Assembly (NCBI RefSeq): GCF_030813595.1 | Contig: NZ_JAUSUH010000001.1 | Coordinates: 310,001 to 374,000 of the forward strand | DNA: 64,000 bases | Reading direction: 5' to 3' | From: Ancylobacter vacuolatus | GTDB lineage: Bacteria > Pseudomonadota > Alphaproteobacteria > Rhizobiales > Xanthobacteraceae | Shown here: in pieces, positions 38,806 to 47,493 of the stretch | Numbering within the stretch: position 1 is the stretch's first letter | How the letters are laid out: every line of letters begins with the position of its first letter | Translations under genes and position numbers: made by a program | The notes under the pieces: generated by a model | Databases searched by the model: none | What the model saw: the letters and a program-made list of their open reading frames with translations, nothing else | What the model was told of the DNA's origin: nothing

Positions 38806-39315
38806 ATGAGCGCCACGCGCACCGCTTTCTATCCTGGCTCGTTCGATCCGCCGACCAACGGCCATGTCGAGGTCGCCCGCGCGGCTGCCCGGCTGGTGGA
38901 TCGGCTGGTCGTGGGCGTCGGCGTCCATCCCGGCAAGACGCCGCTCTTCGCTCCGGCGGAGCGGCTGGAGATGCTGCGCGAGGTCTTCGCGCCGATCGCT
39001 CTGGAAGAGGGTGCCCATCTCGACTGCGTCACCTTCGACAATCTCGTGGTGGATGCAGCCGAGGCCCACGGCGCCAGCCTTTTGATCCGCGGCCTGCGCG
39101 ATGGCACCGATCTCGACTATGAAATGCAGATGGCGGGGATGAACGTGACGTTGAATTCACGCGTGCAGACCGTTTTCCTGCCCGCTTCCCCCATTGCCCG
39201 CCCCATCACCGCCACTCTGGTCCGGCAGATCGCTGCCATGGGCGGCGATGTGTCCGCCTTCGTGCCGAGTGCCGTTCTGGCCCGCCTCAGCGGCCGGTTC
39301 CGGCGCGAGGCCTAG
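38806..39315 (+). CDS. coaD: Pantetheine-phosphate adenylyltransferase
   Basis: Penultimate step of coenzyme A synthesis. 169 residues, a small nucleotidyltransferase: [20 protein letters not shown] with the TNGH adenylate motif (residues 17-20), [20 protein letters not shown] and [20 protein letters not shown]. Two adjacent ATGs occur (38803, 38806); the second has better spacing to GAGG. It begins a co-directional run coaD-ppi-ppi-queA-tgt. Confidence 0.96.
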   Translation: MSATRTAFYPGSFDPPTNGHVEVARAAARLVDRLVVGVGVHPGKTPLFAPAERLEMLREVFAPIALEEGAHLDCVTFDNLVVDAAEAHGASLLIRGLRDGTDLDYEMQMAGMNVTLNSRVQTVFLPASPIARPITATLVRQIAAMGGDVSAFVPSAVLARLSGRFRREA

Positions 39316-39350
39316 CGGCGGGCGGCGCCCGCCATCGCTCAACGGAGTTC

Positions 39351-39923
39351 ATGCCCATGATCCGACGCCTTTTCGCCGCCCTCTCCGTCGCCTGCGCGCT
39401 GGCCGTGATCGCCGCAGCGCCGGCCTCGGCGCAGGCGCCCAAGCTGCCGCCGAATGTCGATCCGCAGAACGCCATCATCATGCAGACCACCAAGGGTCCG
39501 GTGATCTTCGTGCTGCGTTCGGACCTTGCGCCCCAGCACGCCGAGCGCATCAAGACTCTCGCGCGCGAGGGCTATTACGACAATGTGCCGTTCCACCGCG
39601 TCATCGAGGGCTTCATGGCCCAGACCGGCGACGGCCAGTTCGGTAACGGTACCGGCGGCTCGCGCTACCCCAACGTGCCGGCCGAGTTCTCGAACGTGCC
39701 GTTCAAGCGCGGCACGGTGGGCATGGCCCGCTCCTCTGCGCCGAATAGCGCCAATTCGCAGTTCTTCATCACCTTCGGCGACGCCTCGTTCCTCAATGGC
39801 CAGTACACGGTCGTCGGTCAGGTCGTCTCCGGCATGGAGAATGTGGACAAGATCAAGCGCGGCGAGCCGGTGCAGAACCCCGACAAGATCGTTTCGATGA
39901 AGGTGGCTTCCGACGTCAAGTGA
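39351..39923 (+). CDS. Periplasmic cyclophilin-type peptidylprolyl isomerase
   Basis: 190 residues with a signal peptide (MIRRLFAALSVACALAVIAA, cut after ASAQA). The cyclophilin core has the catalytic arginine in VPFHRVIEGFMAQTGDGQFG, then TVGMARSSAPNSANSQFFIT and FLNGQYTVVGQVVSGMENVD. It assists folding of exported proteins. It is followed by a cytosolic paralogue; the two share a nearly identical DNA stretch at their 3' ends. Confidence 0.94.
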   Translation: MPMIRRLFAALSVACALAVIAAAPASAQAPKLPPNVDPQNAIIMQTTKGPVIFVLRSDLAPQHAERIKTLAREGYYDNVPFHRVIEGFMAQTGDGQFGNGTGGSRYPNVPAEFSNVPFKRGTVGMARSSAPNSANSQFFITFGDASFLNGQYTVVGQVVSGMENVDKIKRGEPVQNPDKIVSMKVASDVK

Positions 39924-39961
39924 CGCCGCCCCATCCCCGACCCATTGCAAGGAGAGACCCG

Positions 39962-40420
39962 ATGACCGACACCACCGAAACCACGCTGCTGCTCGAAACG
40001 ACGCAGGGGCCGGTCACCATCCGCTTCCGTCCCGACCTCGCCCCCGGCCATGTCCAGCGCATCGCTGAACTGGCCAAGCAGGGCTTCTATGACGGCGTGG
40101 TCTTCCACCGCGTCATTGAGGGCTTCATGGCTCAGACCGGCGATCCGACGGGCACGGGCCGTGGCGGCTCGGGCAAGAACCTGAAGGCCGAGTTCAACAA
40201 GGGTCGCCATGTGCGCGGCACCGTCTCCATGGCCCGCGCCCAGCACCCGGATTCGGGCGACAGCCAGTTCTTCATCTGCTTCGGCGACGCCGGCTTCCTC
40301 GACGGTCAGTACACCGTGTGGGGCGAAGTGACCGAAGGCATGGAGAATGTCGACAAGATCAAGCGCGGCGAGCCGGTGCAGAACCCGGACAAGATCGTCA
40401 AGGCGACCGTCTCCGCCTGA
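39962..40420 (+). CDS. Cytosolic cyclophilin-type peptidylprolyl isomerase
   Basis: 152 residues without a signal peptide. Core motifs are VVFHRVIEGFMAQTGDPTGT, RGTVSMARAQHPDSGDSQFF and FLDGQYTVWGEVTEGMENVD. A good AAGGAGAG site precedes the ATG at 39962. It is a paralogue of the upstream periplasmic enzyme, probably from an old tandem duplication. Confidence 0.94.
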   Translation: MTDTTETTLLLETTQGPVTIRFRPDLAPGHVQRIAELAKQGFYDGVVFHRVIEGFMAQTGDPTGTGRGGSGKNLKAEFNKGRHVRGTVSMARAQHPDSGDSQFFICFGDAGFLDGQYTVWGEVTEGMENVDKIKRGEPVQNPDKIVKATVSA

Positions 40421-40443
40421 TCACCCTGACGTTTAGATCCTGC

Positions 40444-40480
40444 GTCATCCCGGCCGCGCCCAGGCGCGCGCCGGGATCGC
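40444..40480. repeat. Intergenic palindrome of the ATCCCGG/CCGGGAT family
   Basis: The arms GTCATCCCGGCCGCGCC and GGCGCGCGCCGGGATCGC are near-complementary. It fills the gap between the cyclophilin gene and queA and could attenuate readthrough. Confidence 0.6.
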
Positions 40481-40498
40481 TATTTCAGGCTTAGTCGC

Positions 40499-41584
40499 AT
40501 GCGCGTCGATCTGTTCGATTTCGATCTGCCGCCCGAGCGGATCGCGCTCCGGCCCGTCTCGCCGCGCGACACGGCGCGCATGCTGGTCGTGCGGCCCGGC
40601 GCCACGCCGGAACTCACCGACGCGCAGGTGCGCGACCTGCCCGATCTGCTGGCGCCGGGCGATGCACTCGTCGTCAACGACACGCGCGTGTTTCCGGCCC
40701 GCCTCGACGGCATTCGCCGCCGCGCGGCCTCTCAGGGCGACGGCGTGCAGGTGGAAGCCATGCTGCACAAGCGGCTCGACCCCGACAGCTGGCTGGCGCT
40801 GGCCCGCCCCGGCAAGCGGCTGGCACCCGGCGACATCATCGAATTCGCGGCAGCGGAAGGTGAGGCGCCGCTCGCCGCACGCATCGCGGCGAAGGGCGAG
40901 GGCGGGGAGGTGACGCTGCGCTTTGACGCGTCCGGTGCCGCGCTCGATGCCGCCATCGCGGCCATCGGTCATATCCCGCTGCCCCCCTATATCGCCGCCA
41001 AGCGCCCCGATGACGCGCAGGACCGTGCCGACTACCAGACGATGTTCGCCGCCCATGAGGGGTCCGTCGCAGCCCCCACCGCCGGGCTACATTTCACGCC
41101 GGAGCTGATCGAGCGGCTGGCGGGGCGCGGGGTTGAGACCCATCGCGTCACCCTGCATGTCGGCGCCGGCACCTTCCTGCCGGTGAAGGTGGACGACACG
41201 GAAGACCACCGGATGCATGCCGAATGGGGCGAAGTCTCAACAGAGGTGGCTGTGGCGCTGAACGCGGTCAAGGCGCGGGGCGGCAAGGTGGTCACGATAG
41301 GCACCACGGCGACACGGCTGATCGAGAGCGCCGCGTCGGAAGAGGGGCGGCTCACGGCGTGGCGCGGTGAGACCGATATCTTCATCACTCCCGGCGCCCG
41401 CTTCCGCTTCATCGACGGCATGCTCACCAATTTCCATCTGCCGCGCTCGACGCTGGTGATGCTGGTGGCGGCCTTTGTCGGCCACGAGACGCAGAAGCGC
41501 GCCTATGCGCACGCGATCGCGACCGGATACCGCTTCTATTCCTATGGCGATGCCTGCCTTTTGCTGCCACAAGCCCGGCCATGA
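40499..41584 (+). CDS. queA: S-adenosylmethionine:tRNA ribosyltransferase-isomerase
   Basis: Builds the epoxyqueuosine ring on tRNA from S-adenosylmethionine. 361 residues with [60 protein letters not shown] and [20 protein letters not shown]. The ATG at 40499 starts right after an intergenic palindrome. The stop overlaps the tgt start (ATGA), joining the two queuosine genes. Confidence 0.97.
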   Translation: MRVDLFDFDLPPERIALRPVSPRDTARMLVVRPGATPELTDAQVRDLPDLLAPGDALVVNDTRVFPARLDGIRRRAASQGDGVQVEAMLHKRLDPDSWLALARPGKRLAPGDIIEFAAAEGEAPLAARIAAKGEGGEVTLRFDASGAALDAAIAAIGHIPLPPYIAAKRPDDAQDRADYQTMFAAHEGSVAAPTAGLHFTPELIERLAGRGVETHRVTLHVGAGTFLPVKVDDTEDHRMHAEWGEVSTEVAVALNAVKARGGKVVTIGTTATRLIESAASEEGRLTAWRGETDIFITPGARFRFIDGMLTNFHLPRSTLVMLVAAFVGHETQKRAYAHAIATGYRFYSYGDACLLLPQARP

Positions 41585-42735
41585 ACAATCCCGACCCTCG
41601 CCAACAGACTGATTTCCATTACCGCCTGCACGCCACGGACGGGGCGGCGCGCCTTGGCGAGGTCGTCACGCCGCGCGGTGTCGTCCGCACGCCGGCCTTC
41701 ATGCCGGTCGGCACCGCGGGCACGGTGAAGGGGATGTATCCCGAGCAGGTGCGCGATCTCGGCGCCGACATCCTGCTCGGCAACACCTATCACCTGATGC
41801 TGCGCCCCGGCGCCGAGCGCGTGGCACGGCTTGGCGGGCTACACGAGCTGATGCGCTGGCCGCACCCGATCCTCACCGATTCCGGCGGCTTCCAGGTCAT
41901 GTCGCTGGCGGGCCTACGCAAGATGAGCGAGAAGGGCGTCACCTTCCGTTCGCACATTGACGGCGCCTATCACGAGTTGACGCCCGAGCGCTCGATCGAG
42001 ATCCAGGGCCTGCTCGGCGCGGATATACAGATGCAGCTGGATGAGTGCGTGCGCCTGCCGGCGAGCCGCGACGAGATAAATCGCGCCCTGCAGCTCTCGC
42101 TGCGCTGGGCCGAGCGTTCAAAGAGGGCGTTCGAGGCGCAGCCGAAGGGACGCGCGCTGTTCGGCATCGTGCAGGGCGGCGACGATGCCGAACTGCGCAC
42201 CCAATCCGCGCGCGGCCTGATCGATATCGACTTTCCCGGCTATTCCATCGGCGGCCTCGCGGTCGGCGAGCCGCAGGCGGTGATGCTGGCGATGCTGGAG
42301 GTTGTCACGCCGATCCTGCCAAAGGACAAGCCGCGCTACCTCATGGGCGTCGGCACGCCGGACGATATCATCGAGAGCGTGGCGCGCGGCGTCGACATGT
42401 TCGACTGCGTGATGCCGACCCGCGCCGGCCGGCATGCGCAGGCCTTCACCCGCTTCGGCAAGATCAACCTGAAGAACGCCCGCCACGCGGACGACCCGCG
42501 TCCGCTGGACGCGGAAAGCGATTGTCCGGCGGCGCGCGACTATTCCCGCGCCTATCTCCACCACCTGGTGCGCTGCGAGGAGATGCTGGGATCGATGCTG
42601 CTGACCTGGGTGAATCTGGCCTATTACCAGAGCCTGATGGCCGGTATCCGCGCCGCGATCGCGCAGGGGCGGTTCGAGGCGTTCAAGGCCGAAGTGAAGG
42701 AAGGCTGGGCGCGCGGGGACATCCCGGCACGGTGA
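41581..42735 (+). CDS. tgt: tRNA-guanine transglycosylase with reduced zinc site
   Basis: Exchanges guanine 34 for preQ1 in tRNAs with GUN anticodons. 384 residues; general acid/base D100 ([12 protein letters not shown]) and nucleophile D275 ([20 protein letters not shown]) are present. The usual zinc ligands Cys-x-Cys-x2-Cys plus His are mostly missing: the aligned stretch [20 protein letters not shown] keeps only C315, with S313 and A318 in place of cysteines and V344 (TWVNLAYYQ) in place of the histidine. The fold motifs and active site otherwise look intact, so the protein may work without zinc. Confidence 0.95.
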   Translation: MNNPDPRQQTDFHYRLHATDGAARLGEVVTPRGVVRTPAFMPVGTAGTVKGMYPEQVRDLGADILLGNTYHLMLRPGAERVARLGGLHELMRWPHPILTDSGGFQVMSLAGLRKMSEKGVTFRSHIDGAYHELTPERSIEIQGLLGADIQMQLDECVRLPASRDEINRALQLSLRWAERSKRAFEAQPKGRALFGIVQGGDDAELRTQSARGLIDIDFPGYSIGGLAVGEPQAVMLAMLEVVTPILPKDKPRYLMGVGTPDDIIESVARGVDMFDCVMPTRAGRHAQAFTRFGKINLKNARHADDPRPLDAESDCPAARDYSRAYLHHLVRCEEMLGSMLLTWVNLAYYQSLMAGIRAAIAQGRFEAFKAEVKEGWARGDIPAR

Positions 42736-42750
42736 AGCCGTTTCACCTGC

Positions 42751-42786
42751 CGTCATCCCGGACGGCCGACGGCCGATCCGGGATCC
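42751..42786. repeat. Intergenic palindrome of the ATCCCGG/CCGGGAT family
   Basis: CGTCATCCCGGACGGCCG and CGGCCGATCCGGGATCCC form inverted arms just after the tgt stop. It belongs to the same family as the palindromes at 28548, 40444 and 53765. Confidence 0.6.
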
Positions 42787-42841
42787 CTTGACACAACGGG
42801 TCGGCACGACGTGCCGTCAATGGCCCGGGCCATGTCACGAC

Positions 42842-42928
42842 GTCATCCCCGGGCTTGGCCCCGGGATCCACGTCTTGCAGTTTGGTGAAGGAAAGTCGTG
42901 GATGCCCGGGACAAGCCCGGGCATGACG
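42842..42928. repeat. Paired inverted intergenic repeat (GTCATCCCCGGGCTTG type)
   Basis: A 31-bp unit (GTCATCCCCGGGCTTGGCCC and its continuation) is itself palindromic and is followed at 42897-42928 by a near-copy in the opposite orientation (CGTGGATGCCCGGGACAAGC and its continuation). The whole could fold into a long hairpin between tgt and wrbA. I recall similar sequences as common intergenic repeats in Hyphomicrobiales genomes. Confidence 0.65.
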
Positions 42929-42941
42929 GTCTTCCTGCTGA

Positions 42942-43541
42942 TCACACAGCCAGCTTGCCGGCGATGGTCGCGACGTGCTTGCCCTGGAAGCGGGCGCCGG
43001 CGAGTTCGACCTCGGAAGGCTGGCGCGAGCCGTCGCCATCCGTGATAGTCGCGGCGCCGTAAGGCGAGCCGCCCTTGATCTCGTCGACGCCCATCTGGCC
43101 CTGGAAGGCGTAGGGCAGGCCGACCACCACCATGCCGTGATGCAGCAGGGTCGGCACGAAGCCGAGAATGGTGGATTCCTGCCCGCCATGCTGGGTGGCG
43201 GAGGAGGTGAACACCGAGCCCACCTTGCCGACCAGAGCGCCGGTGAACCACAGGCCACCGGTCTGGTCGATGAAGCTGCGCATCTGCGAGGCGACCGTGC
43301 CGAAGCGGGTCGGCGCGCCGAAGATGATGGCGTCATAATCCTTCAGTTCATCGACGGTCGCGATCGGCGCCTTGTGGTCCAGCTTGAAGTGGCCGGCCTT
43401 GGCGACTTCCTCGGGAACCGTCTCCGGCACCCGCTTCACCGCCACATCGGCCCCAGCTTCCCGGGCGCCCTCGGCGATAGCTTCGGCCATCGCCTCGATG
43501 TGACCATAGGTCGAATAATACAGCACCAGAACCTTAGCCAT
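42942..43541 (-). CDS. wrbA: NAD(P)H:quinone oxidoreductase WrbA
   Basis: FMN-dependent two-electron quinone reductase that protects against redox cycling. 199 residues from [20 protein letters not shown], the flavodoxin-like phosphate loop, with [34 protein letters not shown] and [19 protein letters not shown]. The upstream extension to 43778 has no family similarity. The gene ends within 15 bp of an intergenic repeat. Confidence 0.95.
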   Translation of the reverse strand: MAKVLVLYYSTYGHIEAMAEAIAEGAREAGADVAVKRVPETVPEEVAKAGHFKLDHKAPIATVDELKDYDAIIFGAPTRFGTVASQMRSFIDQTGGLWFTGALVGKVGSVFTSSATQHGGQESTILGFVPTLLHHGMVVVGLPYAFQGQMGVDEIKGGSPYGAATITDGDGSRQPSEVELAGARFQGKHVATIAGKLAV

Positions 43542-43786
43542 TTGTCTCACCCTTCGTCGCGTTTCGCGGGACCCTCGGTCCCGGTGAATGTCATGGCGCG
43601 AACCTAGTACCGCGGGCCGCAGGGCGAAAGCGGCATGACCGACGGAGCGGTCTTGCATTCGTGCAATTGGACAAGTTTGACCGGCTCCTTTGTCCGCCTC
43701 ATCGCTGTGGGCCTCGAAACGCGGGGCATGAATGGCCACGGCCGCTTGCCTTCGCGGAGCGAAACCCTTAATCCCCATTCGCGTGG

Positions 43787-43863
43787 GGGCCCGTAGCTCA
43801 GCTGGTTAGAGCGCGTGACTTTTAATCATGAGGTCCTGGGTTCGAGTCCCAGCGGGCTCACCA
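43787..43863 (+). tRNA. tRNA-Lys (anticodon TTT)
   Basis: Complete cloverleaf with CCA encoded. The acceptor arm GGGCCCG pairs with CGGGCTC, the D arm is GCTC/GAGC, the anticodon stem CGTGA/TCATG encloses loop CTTTTAA with anticodon TTT, and the T arm contains GGTTCGAGTCC. Confidence 0.97.
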
Positions 43864-43911
43864 CGCGCAAAGGCGTTGTTCCTGAAGTCGTTTTCAGCAG
43901 CAGGTGTTGAT

Positions 43912-44397
43912 ATGTCCTACGCACAGCTTCTCCCGGCCACGGCCTTCGCCCTTGCCCTCGGCGCTGCCCAGCCGGCTCTGGCGGCGGGTGGTTTCGAGTG
44001 CCCAGTGAGCACAATTGAGGCCTCCCATGCCGCCACCATCAAGGCGGCGCTGCCGACCGGCGATGGGCTCGACGCGCCGGTCGCGCTGGACGCGGCGGTC
44101 GATTCGCTGCGCGCTAAGGGCATCGGCTCGGGGCTGATCATTGATGGTGTGATCACCGCCTACTGCCCCTCCGTGGCGGCGCTGACCGGGCTGAGCGATG
44201 CGGCCAAGACCGCGAAGCTTGCCACCTTCGCCTCGCGCGTCACCCGCACCGTCTATGCGCTCGACAGCGCCGACGCGGTGATCCTCGACGTCGCCTTCCC
44301 GCCGGCAATTCTCAACGCTATCAACGCCAAGGCCGCCGCGGCCAAGGTGTCGCCCGAAGCGTGGGTGCGCGGTGCCGTCGATGCTGCTCTGAAATAA
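43912..44397 (+). CDS. Secreted hypothetical protein
   Basis: 161 residues, family not recognised. It has a signal peptide (PATAFALALGAAQPALAAGG, cleavage near residue 25) and a mature part rich in Ala with one Cys pair (FECPVS and ITAYCPSVAAL) that may form a disulfide. The end is a weakly amphipathic helix. It starts 48 bp after tRNA-Lys and ends in a strong shared hairpin with the convergent hydrolase gene. The function is unknown. Confidence 0.75.
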   Translation: MSYAQLLPATAFALALGAAQPALAAGGFECPVSTIEASHAATIKAALPTGDGLDAPVALDAAVDSLRAKGIGSGLIIDGVITAYCPSVAALTGLSDAAKTAKLATFASRVTRTVYALDSADAVILDVAFPPAILNAINAKAAAAKVSPEAWVRGAVDAALK

Positions 44398-44403
44398 GCC
44401 TTT

Positions 44404-44432
44404 GCGCTGGCTCTCTTTTCGTGAGCCAGCGC
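44404..44432. terminator. Bidirectional hairpin between convergent genes
   Basis: A perfect 10-bp stem (GCGCTGGCTC and GAGCCAGCGC) with a 9-base T-rich loop sits in the 37-bp space between the two stop codons. No T-run follows on either strand, so it may stop RNA decay rather than transcription. Confidence 0.55.
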
Positions 44433-44434
44433 CG

Positions 44435-45073
44435 TCAGTTTCCGGTGAGGGATTCCAGCCGGGCGATGACGGTCTGGTGGAACTGATCGAGCGTGTCGAT
44501 GCTCGTATGGTCGATACCGGGCTGGCCGGAGAGGTCGATATTCTCCAGGTCGCCGGTGTAGCCGGGCGTCGCCTCAACCGGCACGCCGAAGCCGTCCGCA
44601 GCCCAGAAATTGATGAGAATCGCGACATTCTGCGGCACCGGATCGGGCGCCGTGGCGTCGAAAGTGACCGCGAGGTCGACCGGAATATTCTGCGTTTCCA
44701 ACGCATTAGCAACCGTTATGACAGCGTTGGCGCCCAGCGAATGGCCGATCAGAATCGTGGGGCCTTCATGTCCCTCACGCGCGCGCTGGTCGATCAGGGC
44801 GATAACCTGCTGCGCCTCGTCCCAGCCATAGATCTCCGCGTGATAGCCTTGGGCGACCAGCTCCTGCGCCAGCGCATCAAGTCCTTGCGAGAACACGCCA
44901 AACAGCCCACGCAGCAGATAGACATGGGTATCGGCGCGCCCCGGCAGCGGCGCGGCGGCGCTCTGGCCGTGATGCGGCGCATGGGCCGGATTGGCGTGAC
45001 CGGTGAGTGCAGTGAGGTGGACGATCGGTGCGATGAGAGCAAGAAGGGTGAGCAGGCGCAGCAGCCGTTTCAT
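44435..45073 (-). CDS. Exported alpha/beta-fold hydrolase/lipase-like protein
   Basis: 212 residues from MKRLLRLLTLLALIAPIVHL, a signal or anchor helix. The hydrolase part has VYLLRGLFGVFSQGLDALAQ, the nucleophile elbow TILIGHSLGANAVITVANAL and late Asp and His candidates in DGFGVPVEATPGY and QPGIDHTSID. This resembles small exported lipase-like proteins of alphaproteobacteria. The substrate is unknown. The start at 45073 was chosen because the signal peptide begins there. Confidence 0.78.
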   Translation of the reverse strand: MKRLLRLLTLLALIAPIVHLTALTGHANPAHAPHHGQSAAAPLPGRADTHVYLLRGLFGVFSQGLDALAQELVAQGYHAEIYGWDEAQQVIALIDQRAREGHEGPTILIGHSLGANAVITVANALETQNIPVDLAVTFDATAPDPVPQNVAILINFWAADGFGVPVEATPGYTGDLENIDLSGQPGIDHTSIDTLDQFHQTVIARLESLTGN

Positions 45074-45167
45074 TCTGTGACCCCGGAGCGTAGAAGCTTC
45101 CGCTAGATAGACCAGCTTGCCGCCGATTAGCCATCCTCGGCTGAACCTCGCCCTGTCGAGACCCGTC

Positions 45168-45473
45168 ATGACCAGCCCCGACATGCCCAGCACCTTTGCA
45201 ACCGTGCCGACTTCCCATGCCAACCGCTATCTCCAGCAGCTCTGTAAGCACTGGACGCACAAGCTGGAGGTGAGCTTCACCCCCGAGCGGGGCGTGGTGG
45301 GCTTTCCCGGCGGCACGGTCGCCACGCTGGAGGCCGGGCCGGAGGGGCTGGCGGTGCGGATCGAGGCGCCGGATGTGGAGATGCTGGAAGAGATGAAGGG
45401 CGTCGTCGCCCGCCATCTCGATCGCTTCGCCTTCCGCGAGGCGCCACTGCGCTTCGACTGGCAGCCGGCCTGA
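45168..45473 (+). CDS. DUF2218 domain-containing protein
   Basis: 101 residues. The whole protein fits DUF2218: ATVPTSHANRYLQQLCKHWT, HKLEVSFTPERGVVGFPGGT and EMLEEMKGVVARHLDRFAFR followed by the closing FDWQP. No function is known, though members often accompany iron-uptake or redox genes. A second in-frame ATG at 45183 is possible. It converges on the TusA-like gene with 3 bp between the stops. Confidence 0.85.
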   Translation: MTSPDMPSTFATVPTSHANRYLQQLCKHWTHKLEVSFTPERGVVGFPGGTVATLEAGPEGLAVRIEAPDVEMLEEMKGVVARHLDRFAFREAPLRFDWQPA

Positions 45474-45476
45474 ACC

Positions 45477-45767
45477 CTATCCGGCCGCGCCCGCTTTTCC
45501 GTCACCCGTTTTTTCAGCAGCCGCTTTTCCATCACCCTTGCGAATGCGGAAAGAGAGCACGCCCCCGGTCTGCGCCTGCGCTTCCAGCACATGGCCGTCC
45601 TGGCGGGCGAGGTGGGGAATGTCGATCGCCGCCATCGGGTCGGTGCAGTCGATGTGGATCACCGCCCCCGGCGCGGCGCGCGCCAGCGCCCGCCTTGTGT
45701 GCAGCGCCGGCAGCGGGCACTTCATTCCCTTGAGGTCGAGCCTGAGCGGCGCGTCGTCGTGATCCAT
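45477..45767 (-). CDS. TusA-family sulfurtransferase
   Basis: 96 residues with the active-site motif GMKCPLPALHTRRALAR and Cys17, then DCTDPMAAIDIPHLARQDGH. TusA-like proteins carry persulfide sulfur for tRNA thiolation or molybdenum cofactor synthesis. The C-terminus carries an Ala/Lys-rich low-complexity tail (about 20 residues) beyond the normal end. The mob genes lie just downstream, which fits a molybdenum cofactor link (inference). Confidence 0.88.
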   Translation of the reverse strand: MDHDDAPLRLDLKGMKCPLPALHTRRALARAAPGAVIHIDCTDPMAAIDIPHLARQDGHVLEAQAQTGGVLSFRIRKGDGKAAAEKTGDGKAGAAG

Positions 45768-45910
45768 GGCACCCTTCCGCGCCGGGGTTAGGACGGGCCG
45801 GCGCGGCGGGCAAGCGGAAAGCGTGATCGGGCGATGCCGCCTCCCGGCTTGACGACAGCGCCGTCGCGACGCGAAGTGCCGGAAAGACGGAACGGGCAGG
45901 GGAGGCGTGC

Positions 45911-46447
45911 ATGCGGCTGATCGGATTCGCGGGGTGGAGCGGCGCGGGCAAGACCACGCTGCTGGCGCGGCTGATTCCCGTGCTGGTGGGGCGCGGACAC
46001 CGTGTCTCCACGGTGAAGCACGCCCATCACAATTTTGATGTCGACAAGCCGGGCAAGGATTCGCACACCCACCGCACGGTCGGGGCCAGCGAAGTGCTGA
46101 TCTCCTCGGCCAATCGCTGGGCGCTGATGCACGAACTGCGCGGCGCCCCCGAACCCGATCTGCCGGAACTCGTCGCCCGGCTGTCGCCGGTCGATCTCGT
46201 GCTGGTGGAAGGCTTCAAGCATGACCGCCATCCCAAGATCGAGATTCACCGGGTGGAGATCGGCAAGCCCTTCCTCTACCCCGACGACCCGTTCATCGTC
46301 GGCCTCGCCTCCGACCGGGTCGTGCCGGGCTGCCCGCGCCCGGTGATCGACCTCGCCGATATCGAGGCCATCGCCGATTTCGCCGACCAGCACGCCGTGC
46401 CGGTGGCCGGCATCGCCTGGCGGCCGGTGGATCAGAGCGCGGGATAG
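45911..46447 (+). CDS. mobB: Molybdopterin-guanine dinucleotide biosynthesis protein B
   Basis: GTP-binding accessory of MobA. 178 residues with Walker A GWSGAGKTTLLARL, VSTVKHAHHNFDVDKPGKDS, and LVEGFKHDRHPKIEIHR. The 3' end overlaps the convergent mobA gene by 16 bp. Upstream lies the TusA-like gene on the other strand. Confidence 0.95.
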   Translation: MRLIGFAGWSGAGKTTLLARLIPVLVGRGHRVSTVKHAHHNFDVDKPGKDSHTHRTVGASEVLISSANRWALMHELRGAPEPDLPELVARLSPVDLVLVEGFKHDRHPKIEIHRVEIGKPFLYPDDPFIVGLASDRVVPGCPRPVIDLADIEAIADFADQHAVPVAGIAWRPVDQSAG

Positions 46448-47049
46448 GCCGCGAGCAGGCGCTCGGCCGCCAGAAGGTCGTCGGGTGTGTTGATGTTCAG
46501 GAACGGGTCGACCGGCGCCTGCGGCCATTCCACCGGAACGGCGCCGCTGTGCCGGGCCCAGTTCATCATCCGGCGCTCATCCTCCTCCACCAGCAGGCGG
46601 CGCAGGGTATCCCGGGACGCCACCGGCCACAGGCCGACCACCGGATGCTCCCGCCCGCCGGAGACGGCATAGGCCGCCCCTGAGCCCTGCGCCGCCGCCG
46701 CCAGCCGTGCGGCAAGGTCGCGCGGCAGAAAGGGACAGTCGCTCGGCACGGTGAGCAGGAAGCGGGTGGCCGGCACGTCGCGCGCCAGATGATCGAGACC
46801 GGCGAGAATGCCGGCGAGCGGGCCGGGATGGCCGGGAAGCGTGTCCGCCACCACAGGCAGGCCAAGGCCGAAACGCACTGCGGGCCCATTGGCGTTCAAC
46901 AGCAGCGGCGAGACCTGCGGGGCGAGCCTTTGGGCGATGCGCGCGAGGATGGTCTCGCCGCCGAGACGCTGCAGCCCCTTGTCGCCGCCGCCCATGCGCC
47001 GCGACAGGCCGCCGGCGAGGATGAGGCCGGCAGGAACGGCGGGTGTCAT
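46432..47049 (-). CDS. mobA: Molybdenum cofactor guanylyltransferase
   Basis: Adds GMP to molybdopterin. 205 residues from MTPAVPAGLILAGGLSRRMG, the nucleotide-binding motif LAGGLSRRMGGGDKGL, then LPGHPGPLAGILAGLDHL, TVPSDCPFLPRDLAARL and PFLNINTPDDLLAAER. Its start overlaps the stop of the YbaN-like gene by 4 bp, so the two minus-strand genes are coupled. Confidence 0.95.
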   Translation of the reverse strand: MTPAVPAGLILAGGLSRRMGGGDKGLQRLGGETILARIAQRLAPQVSPLLLNANGPAVRFGLGLPVVADTLPGHPGPLAGILAGLDHLARDVPATRFLLTVPSDCPFLPRDLAARLAAAAQGSGAAYAVSGGREHPVVGLWPVASRDTLRRLLVEEDERRMMNWARHSGAVPVEWPQAPVDPFLNINTPDDLLAAERLLAAYPAL

Positions 47050-47441
47050 GCGGTCGGCCGGGTCAGCAGATAGCCCGACACGCCGAGAAAGATGGCGCCT
47101 ATGATCGCCAGCACCGGAACCGGTAGGCCGATGACCACCAGCAGCGCGAAGCTGCCGGCCATGCTGGCGCTCGCGGTCAACTGCGCCCAGCGCGGCACCG
47201 CCCCGCTCGCGCGCCACGCCACCACCGAAGGACCGAGGCGGGGATGGGTGAGCAGCCAGCGCTCGAAGCGCGGCGAGGAGCGGGTGAACAGCCAGGCGGC
47301 GAGGATGAGGAACACGGTGCCGGGCATAACGGGCGTGACGATACCGACAATGCCCAGCCCGACGCACAGCCAGGCAAGGGCAAACATCGCCCAGCGCACA
47401 GGTGCCGCAAGGGAAGACGTCTTCCGCTCTTGCTCCGTCAT
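47046..47441 (-). CDS. YbaN/DUF454 family membrane protein
   Basis: 131 residues from MTEQERKTSS with three or four membrane helices. DUF454 signatures are ALAWLCVGLGIVGIVTPVMP, GTVFLILAAWLFTRSSPRFE and the ending FLGVSGYLLTRP. Upstream in-frame ATGs at 47453 and 47483 are possible; the chosen start gives the usual family length. Function unknown. It overlaps mobA by ATGA. Confidence 0.85.
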   Translation of the reverse strand: MTEQERKTSSLAAPVRWAMFALAWLCVGLGIVGIVTPVMPGTVFLILAAWLFTRSSPRFERWLLTHPRLGPSVVAWRASGAVPRWAQLTASASMAGSFALLVVIGLPVPVLAIIGAIFLGVSGYLLTRPTA

Positions 47442-47493
47442 GCAGGGGTGCATCACCACATCGCCAAGTCGTTCGATCCTCATCCTATAGTCA

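Noticed and set aside
43826-44014. Minus-strand frame ending SPLGLEPRTS
   Set aside because: It is the antisense of tRNA-Lys and the start of the secreted gene, another common false protein.
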